49,461 bases of DNA from positions 1-49,461 of the forward strand of contig CANRAY010000008.1 in NCBI GenBank assembly GCA_947628735.1. The letters are read 5' to 3'. Source of the stretch: an uncultured Clostridia bacterium (GTDB lineage Bacteria; Bacillota; Clostridia; TANB77; CAG-508). Position 1 is the first letter of the stretch, and every line of letters begins with the position of its first letter. Shown one piece after another: positions 7,584 through 17,664 of the stretch. The notes beneath the pieces are model-generated. The model did not search any database, had not been told where the DNA came from, and worked only from the letters and a program-made list of their open reading frames with translations. A program made the translations under genes and the position numbers.

Positions 7584-8321
7584 ATGAAAAATAATGAAAC
7601 AGTAATAAAGTTTAGTCATGTAACTAAAACATATAAATTGTTCAAAAATGATAAAAAAAGATTACTTTCTGTTTTTTTTAAGAATATGAAATGTAAAAAG
7701 AAAAAGGCTGTTAATGATGTGACTTTTGAAGTTAAAAGAGGAGAAGCTGTTGCTATATTCGGTAAAAATGGAGCTGGTAAGTCAACCATTTTAAAGATTA
7801 TTACAGGAGTATGTTTCCCAACAGAAGGTGAACTTGAAATCAATGGTAGAGTAAGTGCTTTACTAGAGTTAACATCAGGATTTGATCCAGAATTCACAGG
7901 TAGAGAAAATATATATTTAAAAGGGCAATTAATGGGTATTAAAGACAAAGAGATTAGAGAGCTTGAGCAATCTATTATTGATTTTGCAGAATTAGAAGAA
8001 TATATTGATCAACCTGTTAGAACTTATTCTAGTGGTATGAAGGCAAGATTGGGATTTTCAATTAGTGTTAATATTCGTCCAGAAATTTTTATTGTTGATG
8101 AAGCATTAAGTGTTGGAGACGAAGAATTTAAAAATAAATGTATTAAAAAAGTTAATGAAATTATTAGTGACGAAGATGTTACTCTTTTATTTGTTACACA
8201 TGCTACGGTTGTTGCAAAAGAATTTTGTACAAGAGGATTACTAATGAAAGAAGGAAAGTTGATATTTGATGGTGACATTGATACAGCAATTGAAAAATAT
8301 GAAAAAACGTATAAGAAATAA
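7584..8321 (+). CDS. ABC exporter ATPase (TagH/Wzt-like)
   Basis: A 245-residue ATPase with Walker A GKNGAGKST, the signature YSSGMKARLGF, Walker B EIFIVDEALSVGDEEF, and the switch His in LFVTHAT. The FDPEFTGRENIYLKGQLMG segment is typical of polysaccharide/teichoic acid exporters. It lacks the C-terminal extension seen in Bacillus subtilis TagH and in carbohydrate-binding Wzt proteins. It pairs with the permease directly upstream and energises export of the wall polymer made by the genes that follow. Confidence 0.92.
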   Translation: MKNNETVIKFSHVTKTYKLFKNDKKRLLSVFFKNMKCKKKKAVNDVTFEVKRGEAVAIFGKNGAGKSTILKIITGVCFPTEGELEINGRVSALLELTSGFDPEFTGRENIYLKGQLMGIKDKEIRELEQSIIDFAELEEYIDQPVRTYSSGMKARLGFSISVNIRPEIFIVDEALSVGDEEFKNKCIKKVNEIISDEDVTLLFVTHATVVAKEFCTRGLLMKEGKLIFDGDIDTAIEKYEKTYKK

Positions 8322-8336
8322 TGGAGGTAGACTAAG

Positions 8337-11072
8337 TTGAAACAGACAAAATTTTCAATATTAGTACTTGTTAATACAATAGAATATATAGAAAGTATCA
8401 TGAAAAGTATAAAAAATGCTAGTAATTTCTCTAGCGTTGAAATTATTTTATTATCTGATGTAGAAGAAAAAGATCAAAAAGAAAAGTTAGATGAATTGAC
8501 AAAAACATATTCTAATATCATTTGTGTAGATGTTTCAGGAAAGGAAAAAGCAGAAGCTTATAATTTAGGAATGGAATATGCTACAGGAAATTATATCAGT
8601 TTTATTGAACAAGATGTTACTTATAGCAAAGATGCTATTAAAAAGGTAAATCAATGCATAAAAAATGAAAAAGCAAGAGTAGTTGCTTTAAAGCCATATT
8701 TTTTACAAGAAAATAGAGCAAAAGCTTATAAAATGAGTCCTAAAAAGTGTACAGAAGTAGATTTGAATTTTATGCCAATGAAGTTAAATTTAGCATTAGA
8801 TTCTTATTTTATTCATAAAAAATTAGTAGGAAAATTTGATGAAACATTAATTTTTGAAGACGCTAAGATGAAATTTCTTTTGGAAATTCTTATGAAATAT
8901 CCATTCTATTATTTTATGAGAAATGTGCCAATACATTATACAGTGGCTAAAGAAGATGATACATCAACAAATTTCATGCAATATGATAAAAAATGGTATA
9001 GTGAATCATTAACCAGTTTTGTTATTCCTTTTTTAGAAAAAATATATAGTGTTAATAAACAAATTCCTCTTTATATTCAGGAGGCAATGTTATATTATAT
9101 ATTTGCTAAATATAACTGCAATACAAAAGATAGAAATAAAATGGTATTATCAAAAGAAGAAGCAAAGCAATTCTTTGATTATACTGCAATAGCAATGCAA
9201 TATATTGATACAGGATTAATTTTAAATTTAAATAAAAATGCTTTATTTAAAATTCCAAGATGGCTTGGATATCAATTGGTTTTAGAAAAAAATAAAAAAT
9301 TAGGCTTAAAAACAGATTTAGAAGTTCGTTCAAATGAATTACAAGAAAATGAAGTACCAAAAAATAAATTATATTTATATAATTTAGAGGATGCAGAAGA
9401 TAGTTACATAGTTAATTCAATAGAAAAAGAACATATAATTATATCTTCAATTAATGTAAACAAAGAAACTATGGAATTTAACTTTACTCTTAGCCTTCAA
9501 GATCTTCTTGAAGAAAAAGATGTTAAAGTGTTTGTAAAATATGGAGATAAAAAAATTGAAGCTCAAAAAACGAATTGTTATCCATTACTAAAAGTTTTTG
9601 GGTTGACAGTGTCTAAACAAATTCCATTTACAGTTGTTTTAAATTTGGAAGATAAAAATGAAAAAATACAATTTTTAGTTAAATATAAAAATAAAGAATA
9701 TCAAGTAAAAATTAAATTTGATAAAGCACAAGCTCATTTGAATCATTCAAAATATTCATATTGGAAATTTAATGATAAATATTATTTATGTAATAAGCAA
9801 AATTTCCTTATTATTGAAAAGAAAAAATTATTTTCTGGATTAATAAAAGAAAGTAAGTATTTTGTAGCAAGAATGCTTAGAGCAAAAAATAAAATTTTTA
9901 CAGCAAAATATTTTGCGTTAAGATTTGCTTATTGGTGTACTAAACCATTCTATAAAAATAAACAAATATGGATTACATTTGATAAGTTATATAAAGCAGG
10001 AGATAATGGTGAATATATGTATCATTATATAAAGCAGCATCATCCTGAAATTAAAATGTACTATGTTATTAAAAAAGATTCATTGGACTATGAAAGATTA
10101 AAACATGAAAAGAATTCATCAATTTTAGTATATGGTACTTTTAAACATAAGTTAATTTCATTATTAAGTAATGTTATTTTAGACACTCATGCAAATGCAG
10201 TTTCATATTGTAGTTTTGATACAAAAAAGGCAAGAATGTTAATTAAGGATTTGTTTAATGCAGAAGTTGTTTGTATACAGCATGGTTTGTCAATACAGAA
10301 GATCGCGCAATATCAAAACAGATTATTTGACAATATAAAATTATACTGTTGTGCTTCTCCATATGAAGTAAAAAATTTATTAGGAAGTACTATGTATGAT
10401 TACAAAGAAGAACAAATAAAATTAACAGGATTAGCTAGATATGATGGATTAAAATCGAAAGAACAGAGAAATATTTTAATTACTCCTACTTGGAGAAGAA
10501 ATATTGTTAACTCTAATGTAGCACATGTAAAAAAATCACATAATAATTTCTTCAAAAACAGTAAGTATTATGAAATTTATAATACATTAATCAATGATAA
10601 AAAATTGATAGAAACTGCTAAAAAGAATAATTATAAAATTACATATTTACTTCATCCAGCAATTAGTGCACAGAAGGAAGATTTTGAAAAAAATGAATAT
10701 GTGGAAATTATTGCTGCAACAGATAACATGAACTATGAAAAAGTATTAACAGAAGCTAGTTTAATGGTAACAGATTATTCTGGAGTACAATTTGATTTTG
10801 CTTATATGAGGAAGCCAATTGTATATTATCATCCTGATGAATTACCTCCACATTATGAGGCAGGAGGTTTAGAGTATGCAACAATGGGATTTGGACCAAT
10901 TTGTAAGTCTAATAATGAAATTGTAGATACTCTATGCAAATATATGGAAAATAATTGTAAGACGGAAGAAGAGTATGTAAAAAGAGCAAATGACTTTTTT
11001 GCTTTTGATGATTATAAAAACTGTGAAAGAATTTACGAAAGTATTATGGAGTATATAAAAGAAAGGAATTAA
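8337..11072 (+). CDS. Bifunctional GT2-like / CDP-glycerol glycerophosphotransferase
   Basis: A 911-residue fusion. Residues ~5-110 look like a GT2 glycosyltransferase (GT-A) core: FSILVLVNTIEY start, AYNLGMEYATGNYISF, then IEQD in place of the usual DxD. Residues ~370-470 form a beta-rich linker. Residues ~540-905 are a TagF/TagB-type transferase with IQHGLS, TPTWRR, LLHPAI and MVTDYSGVQFDFAY, the motifs that carry the catalytic histidines and bind CDP-polyol. The protein should transfer a polyol phosphate, and perhaps a sugar, to a growing wall polymer on the cytoplasmic face. The start is TTG 8337 with GGAGG upstream. The degenerate DxD makes activity of the GT2 part uncertain. Confidence 0.85.
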   Translation: MKQTKFSILVLVNTIEYIESIMKSIKNASNFSSVEIILLSDVEEKDQKEKLDELTKTYSNIICVDVSGKEKAEAYNLGMEYATGNYISFIEQDVTYSKDAIKKVNQCIKNEKARVVALKPYFLQENRAKAYKMSPKKCTEVDLNFMPMKLNLALDSYFIHKKLVGKFDETLIFEDAKMKFLLEILMKYPFYYFMRNVPIHYTVAKEDDTSTNFMQYDKKWYSESLTSFVIPFLEKIYSVNKQIPLYIQEAMLYYIFAKYNCNTKDRNKMVLSKEEAKQFFDYTAIAMQYIDTGLILNLNKNALFKIPRWLGYQLVLEKNKKLGLKTDLEVRSNELQENEVPKNKLYLYNLEDAEDSYIVNSIEKEHIIISSINVNKETMEFNFTLSLQDLLEEKDVKVFVKYGDKKIEAQKTNCYPLLKVFGLTVSKQIPFTVVLNLEDKNEKIQFLVKYKNKEYQVKIKFDKAQAHLNHSKYSYWKFNDKYYLCNKQNFLIIEKKKLFSGLIKESKYFVARMLRAKNKIFTAKYFALRFAYWCTKPFYKNKQIWITFDKLYKAGDNGEYMYHYIKQHHPEIKMYYVIKKDSLDYERLKHEKNSSILVYGTFKHKLISLLSNVILDTHANAVSYCSFDTKKARMLIKDLFNAEVVCIQHGLSIQKIAQYQNRLFDNIKLYCCASPYEVKNLLGSTMYDYKEEQIKLTGLARYDGLKSKEQRNILITPTWRRNIVNSNVAHVKKSHNNFFKNSKYYEIYNTLINDKKLIETAKKNNYKITYLLHPAISAQKEDFEKNEYVEIIAATDNMNYEKVLTEASLMVTDYSGVQFDFAYMRKPIVYYHPDELPPHYEAGGLEYATMGFGPICKSNNEIVDTLCKYMENNCKTEEEYVKRANDFFAFDDYKNCERIYESIMEYIKERN

Positions 11073-11077
11073 AAATT

Positions 11078-12865
11078 ATGAATATAGCGATAATATTTGC
11101 TGGTGGAAGTGGCACAAGAATGAAGACTCATGGTTTACCAAAACAATTTTTAAAAGTAGAAGGAAAAACTATTATTATAAAAACGTTAGAGAATTTTCAA
11201 AATAGTCCTGAAATTGATAAAATTTATATTGCATGTAAAGAAGAATGGATTGATTATTTAAAAGAAGAAATTGATAATAGTACAATTACGAAAGTTGCTA
11301 AAATTGTACCAGGAGGAGAAAGTGGACAAGATTCTATTTATAACGCATTGAAAGCAGCAGGACAAGAAAATCCAGCAAATTCAATTGTTTTAATTCATGA
11401 TGGAGTTAGACCATTTATTACTCAAGAATTAATTTCAAGAAATATAAAGGATGTTAAGGAATATGGATCATCAATTACAACAACACCTTGCTTTGAAACT
11501 GCTATTGTAAGTAGTGATGGACAAAGCGTAGAAAGTGTGCCAAATAGAAATATTATGTATACAGCTCAGGCTCCACAATGTTTTTATTTGGGAAAAATAT
11601 TAGAATTACATGAAAAAGTTCGTCAAAGACCAGAAAAATATGAGGGAATTGTAGATTCTTGTAATTTAATGAAACAAAATGGATATGATGTACATATTAC
11701 AATAGGACCAAGAAATAATATTAAAGTAACAACACCTACAGATTACTATGTTGTACAAGCATTATATCGCTATGAAGAAGATGAAAATAGAAATAATAAA
11801 GAATTAAGTCCTGTTATAGAGGGAGATATAGAAAGTATTTTAGGAAATAATATTAATTTTAAAAAGTTAGAAAACTGTACAGTTCTTATTACTGGAGCAG
11901 CTGGAATGATAGGAAGTTATTTAATGTATACTCTAACAGCATTAAATGACTTAAGATCTTATAATATTACAATTGTAGCCTTAGTACGTAATAAAGACAA
12001 ATTACAACCTTATTTTAGAAAGAGAACAGATATTATTGTAATTGAACAAGATGTTTGCGATCGTATTAGTTATAATGATAAAGTTGATTATATTATTCAT
12101 GCAGCTAGTCCAGCTAGTCCTAAAATTATGAAAGAAAAGCCAGTAGATACAATTATGGCAAATACTATTGGAACATTTAATACATTAAAATTAGCTAAAA
12201 AGAATAATGTAAAAGCTTACTTATATATTTCATCAAGAGAGGTGTATGGAGAACCATATGAAGGACAAGAAGAATTTACAGAAAATACATATGGATTTGT
12301 TGATCCATTATCACCTAGATCTTGTTATCCAGAAGGAAAAAAAGCAGCTGAAACAATGTGTGTTTCTTATAAAGAGCAATATGGAATTAATGTAAAAATA
12401 GCAAGACCAGCTCATACATATGGACCAGGAATGTCGATTTATGATGGAAGAGTACAAGCAGACTTTTTGAAAAATATTGTTAACAATGAAAATATTGTAA
12501 TGAAAAGTACAGGAGAATCTCTTAGAACTTATACATATATTAGAGATGTTATTTCAGGCTTATTCTATGTATTACTTGATTCTGATGATGTTGTATATAA
12601 TGTAGCAGATTCAGAAGCAAAAATTACAATTAAAGGTTTAGCAGAGCTTTTAGTTAATTTATATCCAGAAAGAAATTTGAAAGTTGATATGCAAATAGAT
12701 GAAGACACAAGAGGAGTTGCACCATTTAAATTAGGGACAATTAATAGTAAAAAACTTGAACAAATTGGATGGAAACCAACAATTACTCTTGAAGAAGGTT
12801 TTAGAAGAACAGTAGAATATATTGAAACAGAAATGAAATTAGCAGAAAAAGAAGAAAAGAAATAG
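11078..12865 (+). CDS. Cytidylyltransferase (IspD/TarI-like) fused to NAD-dependent epimerase/dehydratase
   Basis: A 595-residue fusion. Residues ~1-235 are an IspD/TarI-type CTP transferase: IIFAGGSGTRM near the start, KQFLKVEGK, LIHDGVRPFI, and a late NNIKVTTPTDY. Such domains activate polyol phosphates, for example ribitol-5-phosphate to CDP-ribitol. Residues ~265-590 are an extended SDR: TGAAGMIGSYL, SSREVYGEP and the active-site CYPEGKK (YxxxK), like UDP-sugar decarboxylases or epimerases. Bacterial enzymes that fuse TarI with a TarJ-like reductase or an SDR are known from capsule loci (for example Haemophilus Bcs1). Here the partner is an extended SDR rather than the alcohol-dehydrogenase-type TarJ. 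It probably supplies an activated precursor for the flanking TagF-like transferases. Confidence 0.85.
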   Translation: MNIAIIFAGGSGTRMKTHGLPKQFLKVEGKTIIIKTLENFQNSPEIDKIYIACKEEWIDYLKEEIDNSTITKVAKIVPGGESGQDSIYNALKAAGQENPANSIVLIHDGVRPFITQELISRNIKDVKEYGSSITTTPCFETAIVSSDGQSVESVPNRNIMYTAQAPQCFYLGKILELHEKVRQRPEKYEGIVDSCNLMKQNGYDVHITIGPRNNIKVTTPTDYYVVQALYRYEEDENRNNKELSPVIEGDIESILGNNINFKKLENCTVLITGAAGMIGSYLMYTLTALNDLRSYNITIVALVRNKDKLQPYFRKRTDIIVIEQDVCDRISYNDKVDYIIHAASPASPKIMKEKPVDTIMANTIGTFNTLKLAKKNNVKAYLYISSREVYGEPYEGQEEFTENTYGFVDPLSPRSCYPEGKKAAETMCVSYKEQYGINVKIARPAHTYGPGMSIYDGRVQADFLKNIVNNENIVMKSTGESLRTYTYIRDVISGLFYVLLDSDDVVYNVADSEAKITIKGLAELLVNLYPERNLKVDMQIDEDTRGVAPFKLGTINSKKLEQIGWKPTITLEEGFRRTVEYIETEMKLAEKEEKK

Positions 12866-12894
12866 TATTTTTGTATAATAAGGAGAGTCTATTG

Positions 12895-14541
12895 ATGGAG
12901 TCAATCTATATTACAGATATCTTCTGGGATAGAGTGTTTTTAAATGTAATAATAACTGGGGAAAATTTAGAGAAGAAAGATTTATATCTTTCTTCTAAAA
13001 ATGATACCTATAAATTATCTCTTACAAAAATAGAAAATCAAAAATACCAAGCTATAATTAATATTACCAATATAGAAAATGGTAAAATGCTTGGGAATAA
13101 AGATTATACATTTAGAATAAAAATGGATAAAAAAGACAAAATAATAGAGATTACAGATGAAGTAGGGTATAAGTTAGTAAATTTAGATAAAGTTTATCGT
13201 TATGGTAATGAATGTTATGCTTATACTGTTAACTTTGATGTAGAAAAATTGGAAGACGAAAAACTAACTTGTATTTTAAAATCAAGATATATGAAAATGA
13301 ATTTTAAACCTGAAAAATGCTCTAATATGTCAAAAAAAAACAATGTAACTAGTCACTTAAAAACAGGATTAAGAAATTTTATAGAAGCTTCTTTGCAAAT
13401 ACTATATAATTTTTTTTCAACTTTACATTTTCATAAAAAAAATCATATACTTTTTATGTCAGAAACTAGAGCTCCTATTAGTGGAAATTTAAAAGCTTTG
13501 GATCAAAGAATAAAAGAAAGAAAAATTAATGAAACATATAAAATTAGTTATTCATTTTCAAAATCATTAGAGCAATCTTATTTTAAACTAATTTTTCAAT
13601 GGATTAAAACATTGTGGAAAATGTCAAAACAATCTTTTATTTTTATTGATGATTATTCACCATTACTTAAGTTTATTTGTCTTAGTCCAAAAACAAAGTT
13701 GATTCAAGTATGGCATGCAGGAGTAGGATTTAAATCTGTAGGCTATGCAAGATTTGGATTTGGTGGACCAGAGCCATATAATAGTTGCCATAGAAAATAT
13801 GATTATGCAATTGTTGGTTCAAAAGCTTTAATTCCAGTATATGAAGAAGTATTTGGTATTTCAAAAGACAAAATTTTACCATATGGTTTACCCAGATTAG
13901 ACAATTTCTTACAAAGTGAGAAAATTGATGCTGTAAAGGATAATTTATATAAACAATATCCAGAATTGAAAGAAAAAAAGGTTATTTTATTTGCACCAAC
14001 TTTTAGAGGAAAAGGACAAAAAGAAGCATATTATCCTTTTGATAAAATAGATTTAGATAAGATTTTTAAGCTTTGTGAAGAAAAAAATGATGTATTTATT
14101 GTAAAGATGCATCCTTTTATTAAAGAAAAAATAAATATACCAGAACAATATAAAAGTAGAATTAAAGATTTTAGTAATTATCCAGATATCAATGAATTAT
14201 TGTATATTACAGATATTTTAATAACAGATTATTCATCAAATATATATGATTATAGTTTATTGAATCGTCCTATAATTTTATATGCTTTTGATTTAAGTTA
14301 TTATGAATTGGTCAATAAAATACAAAGACCAGTGGAAAAATATGCACCAGGAAAGGTATGTCAGAATTTTGAAGATGTTATAAATACAATTAAAAATGAA
14401 GATTTTCGTTTAGATAAATTAGAAAAGTATAGACAAGAAAATTTTGATAACATAGGGAAAAGTGCATCTGATTTAATTATTGATAACATTATATTAAAAG
14501 GGGAAAAAGATGATAAGAAAAATACTAATAATATGTGCTAA
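12895..14541 (+). CDS. CDP-glycerol glycerophosphotransferase family protein (TagB/TagF-like) I
   Basis: A 548-residue protein. An N-terminal beta-rich accessory region of ~130 residues is followed by a membrane-associating helix (ASLQILYNFFSTLHF) and the transferase domain. The domain shows IQVWHAGVGFKSVG, LFAPTFRGKG, VKMHPFI and LITDYSSNIYDY, the conserved histidine and TDYSS motifs of the family. It transfers glycerol- or ribitol-phosphate from the CDP donor. ATG 12895 lies nine bases after AAGGAG; TTG at 12892 is also possible, and the longer frame from 12871 has no binding site. It overlaps the next transferase gene by 32 bases, which suggests translational coupling. Confidence 0.88.
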   Translation: MESIYITDIFWDRVFLNVIITGENLEKKDLYLSSKNDTYKLSLTKIENQKYQAIINITNIENGKMLGNKDYTFRIKMDKKDKIIEITDEVGYKLVNLDKVYRYGNECYAYTVNFDVEKLEDEKLTCILKSRYMKMNFKPEKCSNMSKKNNVTSHLKTGLRNFIEASLQILYNFFSTLHFHKKNHILFMSETRAPISGNLKALDQRIKERKINETYKISYSFSKSLEQSYFKLIFQWIKTLWKMSKQSFIFIDDYSPLLKFICLSPKTKLIQVWHAGVGFKSVGYARFGFGGPEPYNSCHRKYDYAIVGSKALIPVYEEVFGISKDKILPYGLPRLDNFLQSEKIDAVKDNLYKQYPELKEKKVILFAPTFRGKGQKEAYYPFDKIDLDKIFKLCEEKNDVFIVKMHPFIKEKINIPEQYKSRIKDFSNYPDINELLYITDILITDYSSNIYDYSLLNRPIILYAFDLSYYELVNKIQRPVEKYAPGKVCQNFEDVINTIKNEDFRLDKLEKYRQENFDNIGKSASDLIIDNIILKGEKDDKKNTNNMC

Positions 14542-15631
14542 TTTTATGTATATGTTTTTTAAATTATTACCAGTAAAAAATAGAATTACAATGATTAGTC
14601 GTCAGTCTGATAAAGAAACAGTAGATTTTCGATTATTAAGAGAAGAAATTGAAAGACGAGATTCAGATATTCAAGTTTGTGTATTATGTCATAAACTCGA
14701 AGGAAGAGATCAGGCAAAATTTATTGATAAAGTAAAATATATTTTTCATTGTGTAAAACAAATGTATTACATAGCAACTTCGAAAGTTGTTATATTAGAT
14801 TCATATTGCATTTTAATTAGTATATTGAAACATCGTAAAGGATTAAAGGTTATTCAAATGTGGCACTCAATGGGAACAATGAAAAAATTTGGATATCAAA
14901 TTTTAGGAAAGACAGAAGGTTCTAATAAAAAATTAGCGAAAGATATGAAAATGCATAAAAATTATGATTATGTTTTTGCAAGTGGAAGAGCATACGCAAG
15001 TTATTTAGAAGAAGGTTTTGCTTGTGGTATGGATAAGATTAGAATTTATTCTTTACCAAGAGTAGATCTATTAACAGATAAAAAGTATCAGCAAGAAACA
15101 AGAGAGAAAATAATAAATCGTTATCCAAAATTAAAAGATAAAAAGAATATTGTATATTGTCCTACTTTTAGGAAAGATGAACATAATTTTGAAAGTAATC
15201 TTCAAAAACTAATTGATAATATGAAATTTGATTCATATAATCTTATATTGAAGTTACATCCATTAAGTAAAGTAAAAGTGGTATCAAATGATAATATTAT
15301 TAATGATACAGAATTTTCAACAATGGATATGTTATCAGTAGCAGATTATGTAATTAGTGATTATAGCTGTATTATTTATGAGGCAGCTATTTTAGATATT
15401 CCATTATATTTTTTTGCATTTGATTTTAAAAAGTATAATGAAACAAGAGGTATTACATTTAATTATAAAAAAGAAGTTCCTGGGATTGTTAGTGATGATG
15501 CTAAAATAATAATATCAGCAATTCAAAATATAAAATATGATTATAATAAATTAAAAAGATTTAGAGAAAAATATGTAGAAAATATAGAAAATTGTACGGG
15601 GAAAATAGTAGATTTTATCATGGAACTATAA
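14510..15631 (+). CDS. CDP-glycerol glycerophosphotransferase family protein (TagB/TagF-like) II
   Basis: A 373-residue protein consisting mostly of the transferase domain, with a short hydrophobic N-terminus. Motifs are IQMWHSMGTMKKFGYQ, YCPTFRKDE, LKLHPLS and VISDYSCIIYEAA. Length and lack of an accessory domain resemble TagB-type primases more than the long TagF polymerases, but the step cannot be fixed from sequence. The start codon lies inside the end of the preceding gene, seven bases after AGGGG. Confidence 0.88.
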   Translation: MIRKILIICANFMYMFFKLLPVKNRITMISRQSDKETVDFRLLREEIERRDSDIQVCVLCHKLEGRDQAKFIDKVKYIFHCVKQMYYIATSKVVILDSYCILISILKHRKGLKVIQMWHSMGTMKKFGYQILGKTEGSNKKLAKDMKMHKNYDYVFASGRAYASYLEEGFACGMDKIRIYSLPRVDLLTDKKYQQETREKIINRYPKLKDKKNIVYCPTFRKDEHNFESNLQKLIDNMKFDSYNLILKLHPLSKVKVVSNDNIINDTEFSTMDMLSVADYVISDYSCIIYEAAILDIPLYFFAFDFKKYNETRGITFNYKKEVPGIVSDDAKIIISAIQNIKYDYNKLKRFREKYVENIENCTGKIVDFIMEL

Positions 15632-15654
15632 AAACATAGGAGAAGTTAGACAGA

Positions 15655-17578
15655 ATGATGAAATGGATAAAAAATAAAAACGTTAAGGCAATGATAATAA
15701 TTTTATTGGCCTTATTTATTACGATAGCCTTTAGTTTATCTTTAGATATTATTGAACCTGACAAGGTTTTACAAAATGAACATTATATTGTAAAAATATT
15801 TAGTAAATTTTCTAACTCAATAAATAAAGATATTTTTAAGAGTTTATTAATCTTTATATTGTCAATCATTATATTAAAACAAACATTATTTAAAGAAAAA
15901 ATAGAAACAAAATTACAGAGAATATGTAAGATAATTTTAGCAATGCTCTTTTCAATTTTCATGGTATTTGGATATAGCTATATGAAAACGAACAGTAGCA
16001 ATATGATATTTTTGAATAAATTTCAACTTACAAAGGCAATTATTATAGGAACGGGATATTATATTCTATTTAGAGCAATAATAAATTATTTATTTGATAA
16101 AGCATTTATCAATATTCAAATAAAAGAAACCACTAATAAAATATATAAGTTTATATTTATAAAACATTCATTTATTATGCCATTAATAATAATACTAATA
16201 TGTTGGTTACCATATATTATTTTCCTTTATCCAGGAACATTATTTCATGATTCAAGTAATCAAATAAGACAATATTTTGGATATGACGTTCCAGAAAATA
16301 GTTCAACAAATTCCGCTATATTAATTGATGAAAATGTTAAAATAACAAATCATCATCCAGTAGTTCATACAGTAATCCTAGGAATGTGTATGCAATTTGG
16401 AAAGTTAATAGGAAATGATAATATTCGGAGTCTTTACCTATACAATTTTACAAGTTGGATTATTAGCTTCTACATTATCATATATTATACATTTTATGAA
16501 AAAATTGAAAATTCCAAATTGGTTACGAACATTATCTTTATTGTTTTTTGCAATCGTGCCAATTATTCCAATATATGTACTTGAAATAACAAAAGATGTT
16601 CCATTCACATGTATGATAATTTTATATACTATTCAGTTATATAAGGCAATACAAAAAGCTAATAAGGATATGATTACAGTGAAGGAAATATTAATACTTA
16701 TATTATTATCTTTGTTAGTATCTCTTTTTAGAAATAATGGAATATATGCAATTCTAATGTCTTTACCAGTATTGGCAATTATAGATAAGAAAAATAGAAA
16801 AAGGCTTTTATTATGTATTATTATAATTTATGTATTATATAAGTTATTTACTTCAGTATTGCTTCCTATGTTAAAGATAGCACCATCAAGTGTAAGGGAA
16901 GCATTATCTATTCCATTCCAACAAACAGCAAGATATGTAAAAAAATATGAATCAGAAGTGACACAGGAAGAAAAAGAAGCAATTGATAAAATATTGGATT
17001 ATGATATTTTAAAAGAGAAATATGATCCACTTAGTTCAGATCCAGTAAAAAATACGTATAGAAAAGAAGCTACAACTGAAGATCTAAAGAATTATTTAAT
17101 AGTATGGTGCAAACAATTTATAAAACATCCTACTGTATATATATCGGCAACAATAAATAATATTTATGGGTATTTTTATCCAGAAAGTAATATAAGACAA
17201 TACACAACAAACTTTATTGTAGATTCACACGAAAATATTAATGAAACAGGAAATTTCAATTATCATTATATAGAAATATTTAGAACCGAGAGAGAAGTAA
17301 TAAAAGAATGGGCAAATATTGCAACAAAAATACCAGGAATATCATGGGTAATTAATATAGGATTAAATGTATGGATGGTTATTACAATATCTATGTATTT
17401 AATTTATATAAAGAAGAAAAAATATTTAATATATTTACTTCCAATCATATCCCTAATATTAGTATGTATTGCAGCACCAATTAATGCATATTATAGATAT
17501 GCAATTCCATATATATTTGCAATGCCAATGACAATAAGTATATTTATAGACATTTTATGCAGAAAAAATATGGTATAA
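15655..17578 (+). CDS. Polytopic membrane protein (DUF6020-like), requires +1 shift at CGG
   Basis: Two open frames join into one 640-residue protein if the C of the CGG at 16426-16428 is skipped. The first frame (15655 to 16584) encodes several membrane helices, then PGTLFHDSSNQIRQYFG and NHHPVVHTVILGMCM, a pattern I associate with DUF6020-type membrane proteins. After the CGG the zero frame degenerates into a low-complexity tail, whereas the +1 frame continues with GVFTYTILQVGLLASTLSYI and further helices to 17578. The join reads N-I-G-V-F. Function is unknown; position after the TagF-like genes and the GT-C-like layout (many helices, early loop with D and H) suggest a lipid-linked glycosyl or wall polymer enzyme. 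ATG 15655 or 15658, with AGGAG upstream at a long spacing. Confidence 0.75.
16426..16428 (+). other. In-frame CGG, candidate +1 shift site (DUF6020-like gene)
   Basis: CGG is codon 258 of the frame opened at 15655, preceded by ATT and followed by AGT. Skipping the C gives ATT GGA GTC and restores the membrane protein frame. The zero frame runs on for about 51 codons of unrelated sequence. Confidence 0.7.
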
Positions 17579-17597
17579 AAACTAAAATAATTATACA

Positions 17598-17606
17598 TGC
17601 TATAAT
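17598..17606 (+). promoter_or_regulatory. Extended -10 promoter before the GT2 gene
   Basis: TGCTATAAT is a perfect extended -10 element (TG-n-TATAAT) placed about 60 bases before the GTG start of the next gene. No good -35 is visible, as is common with extended -10 promoters. Confidence 0.55.
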
Positions 17607-17664
17607 ACAAAGGCTATATCAAGCATGATATATGTTACTCCAAAAAGAAAAGGGATGGATAAAA

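Noticed and set aside
16426..16428. CGG reassigned to another amino acid
   Set aside because: Reassignment would not explain the change of frame; after every CGG the zero frame soon loses coding sense.
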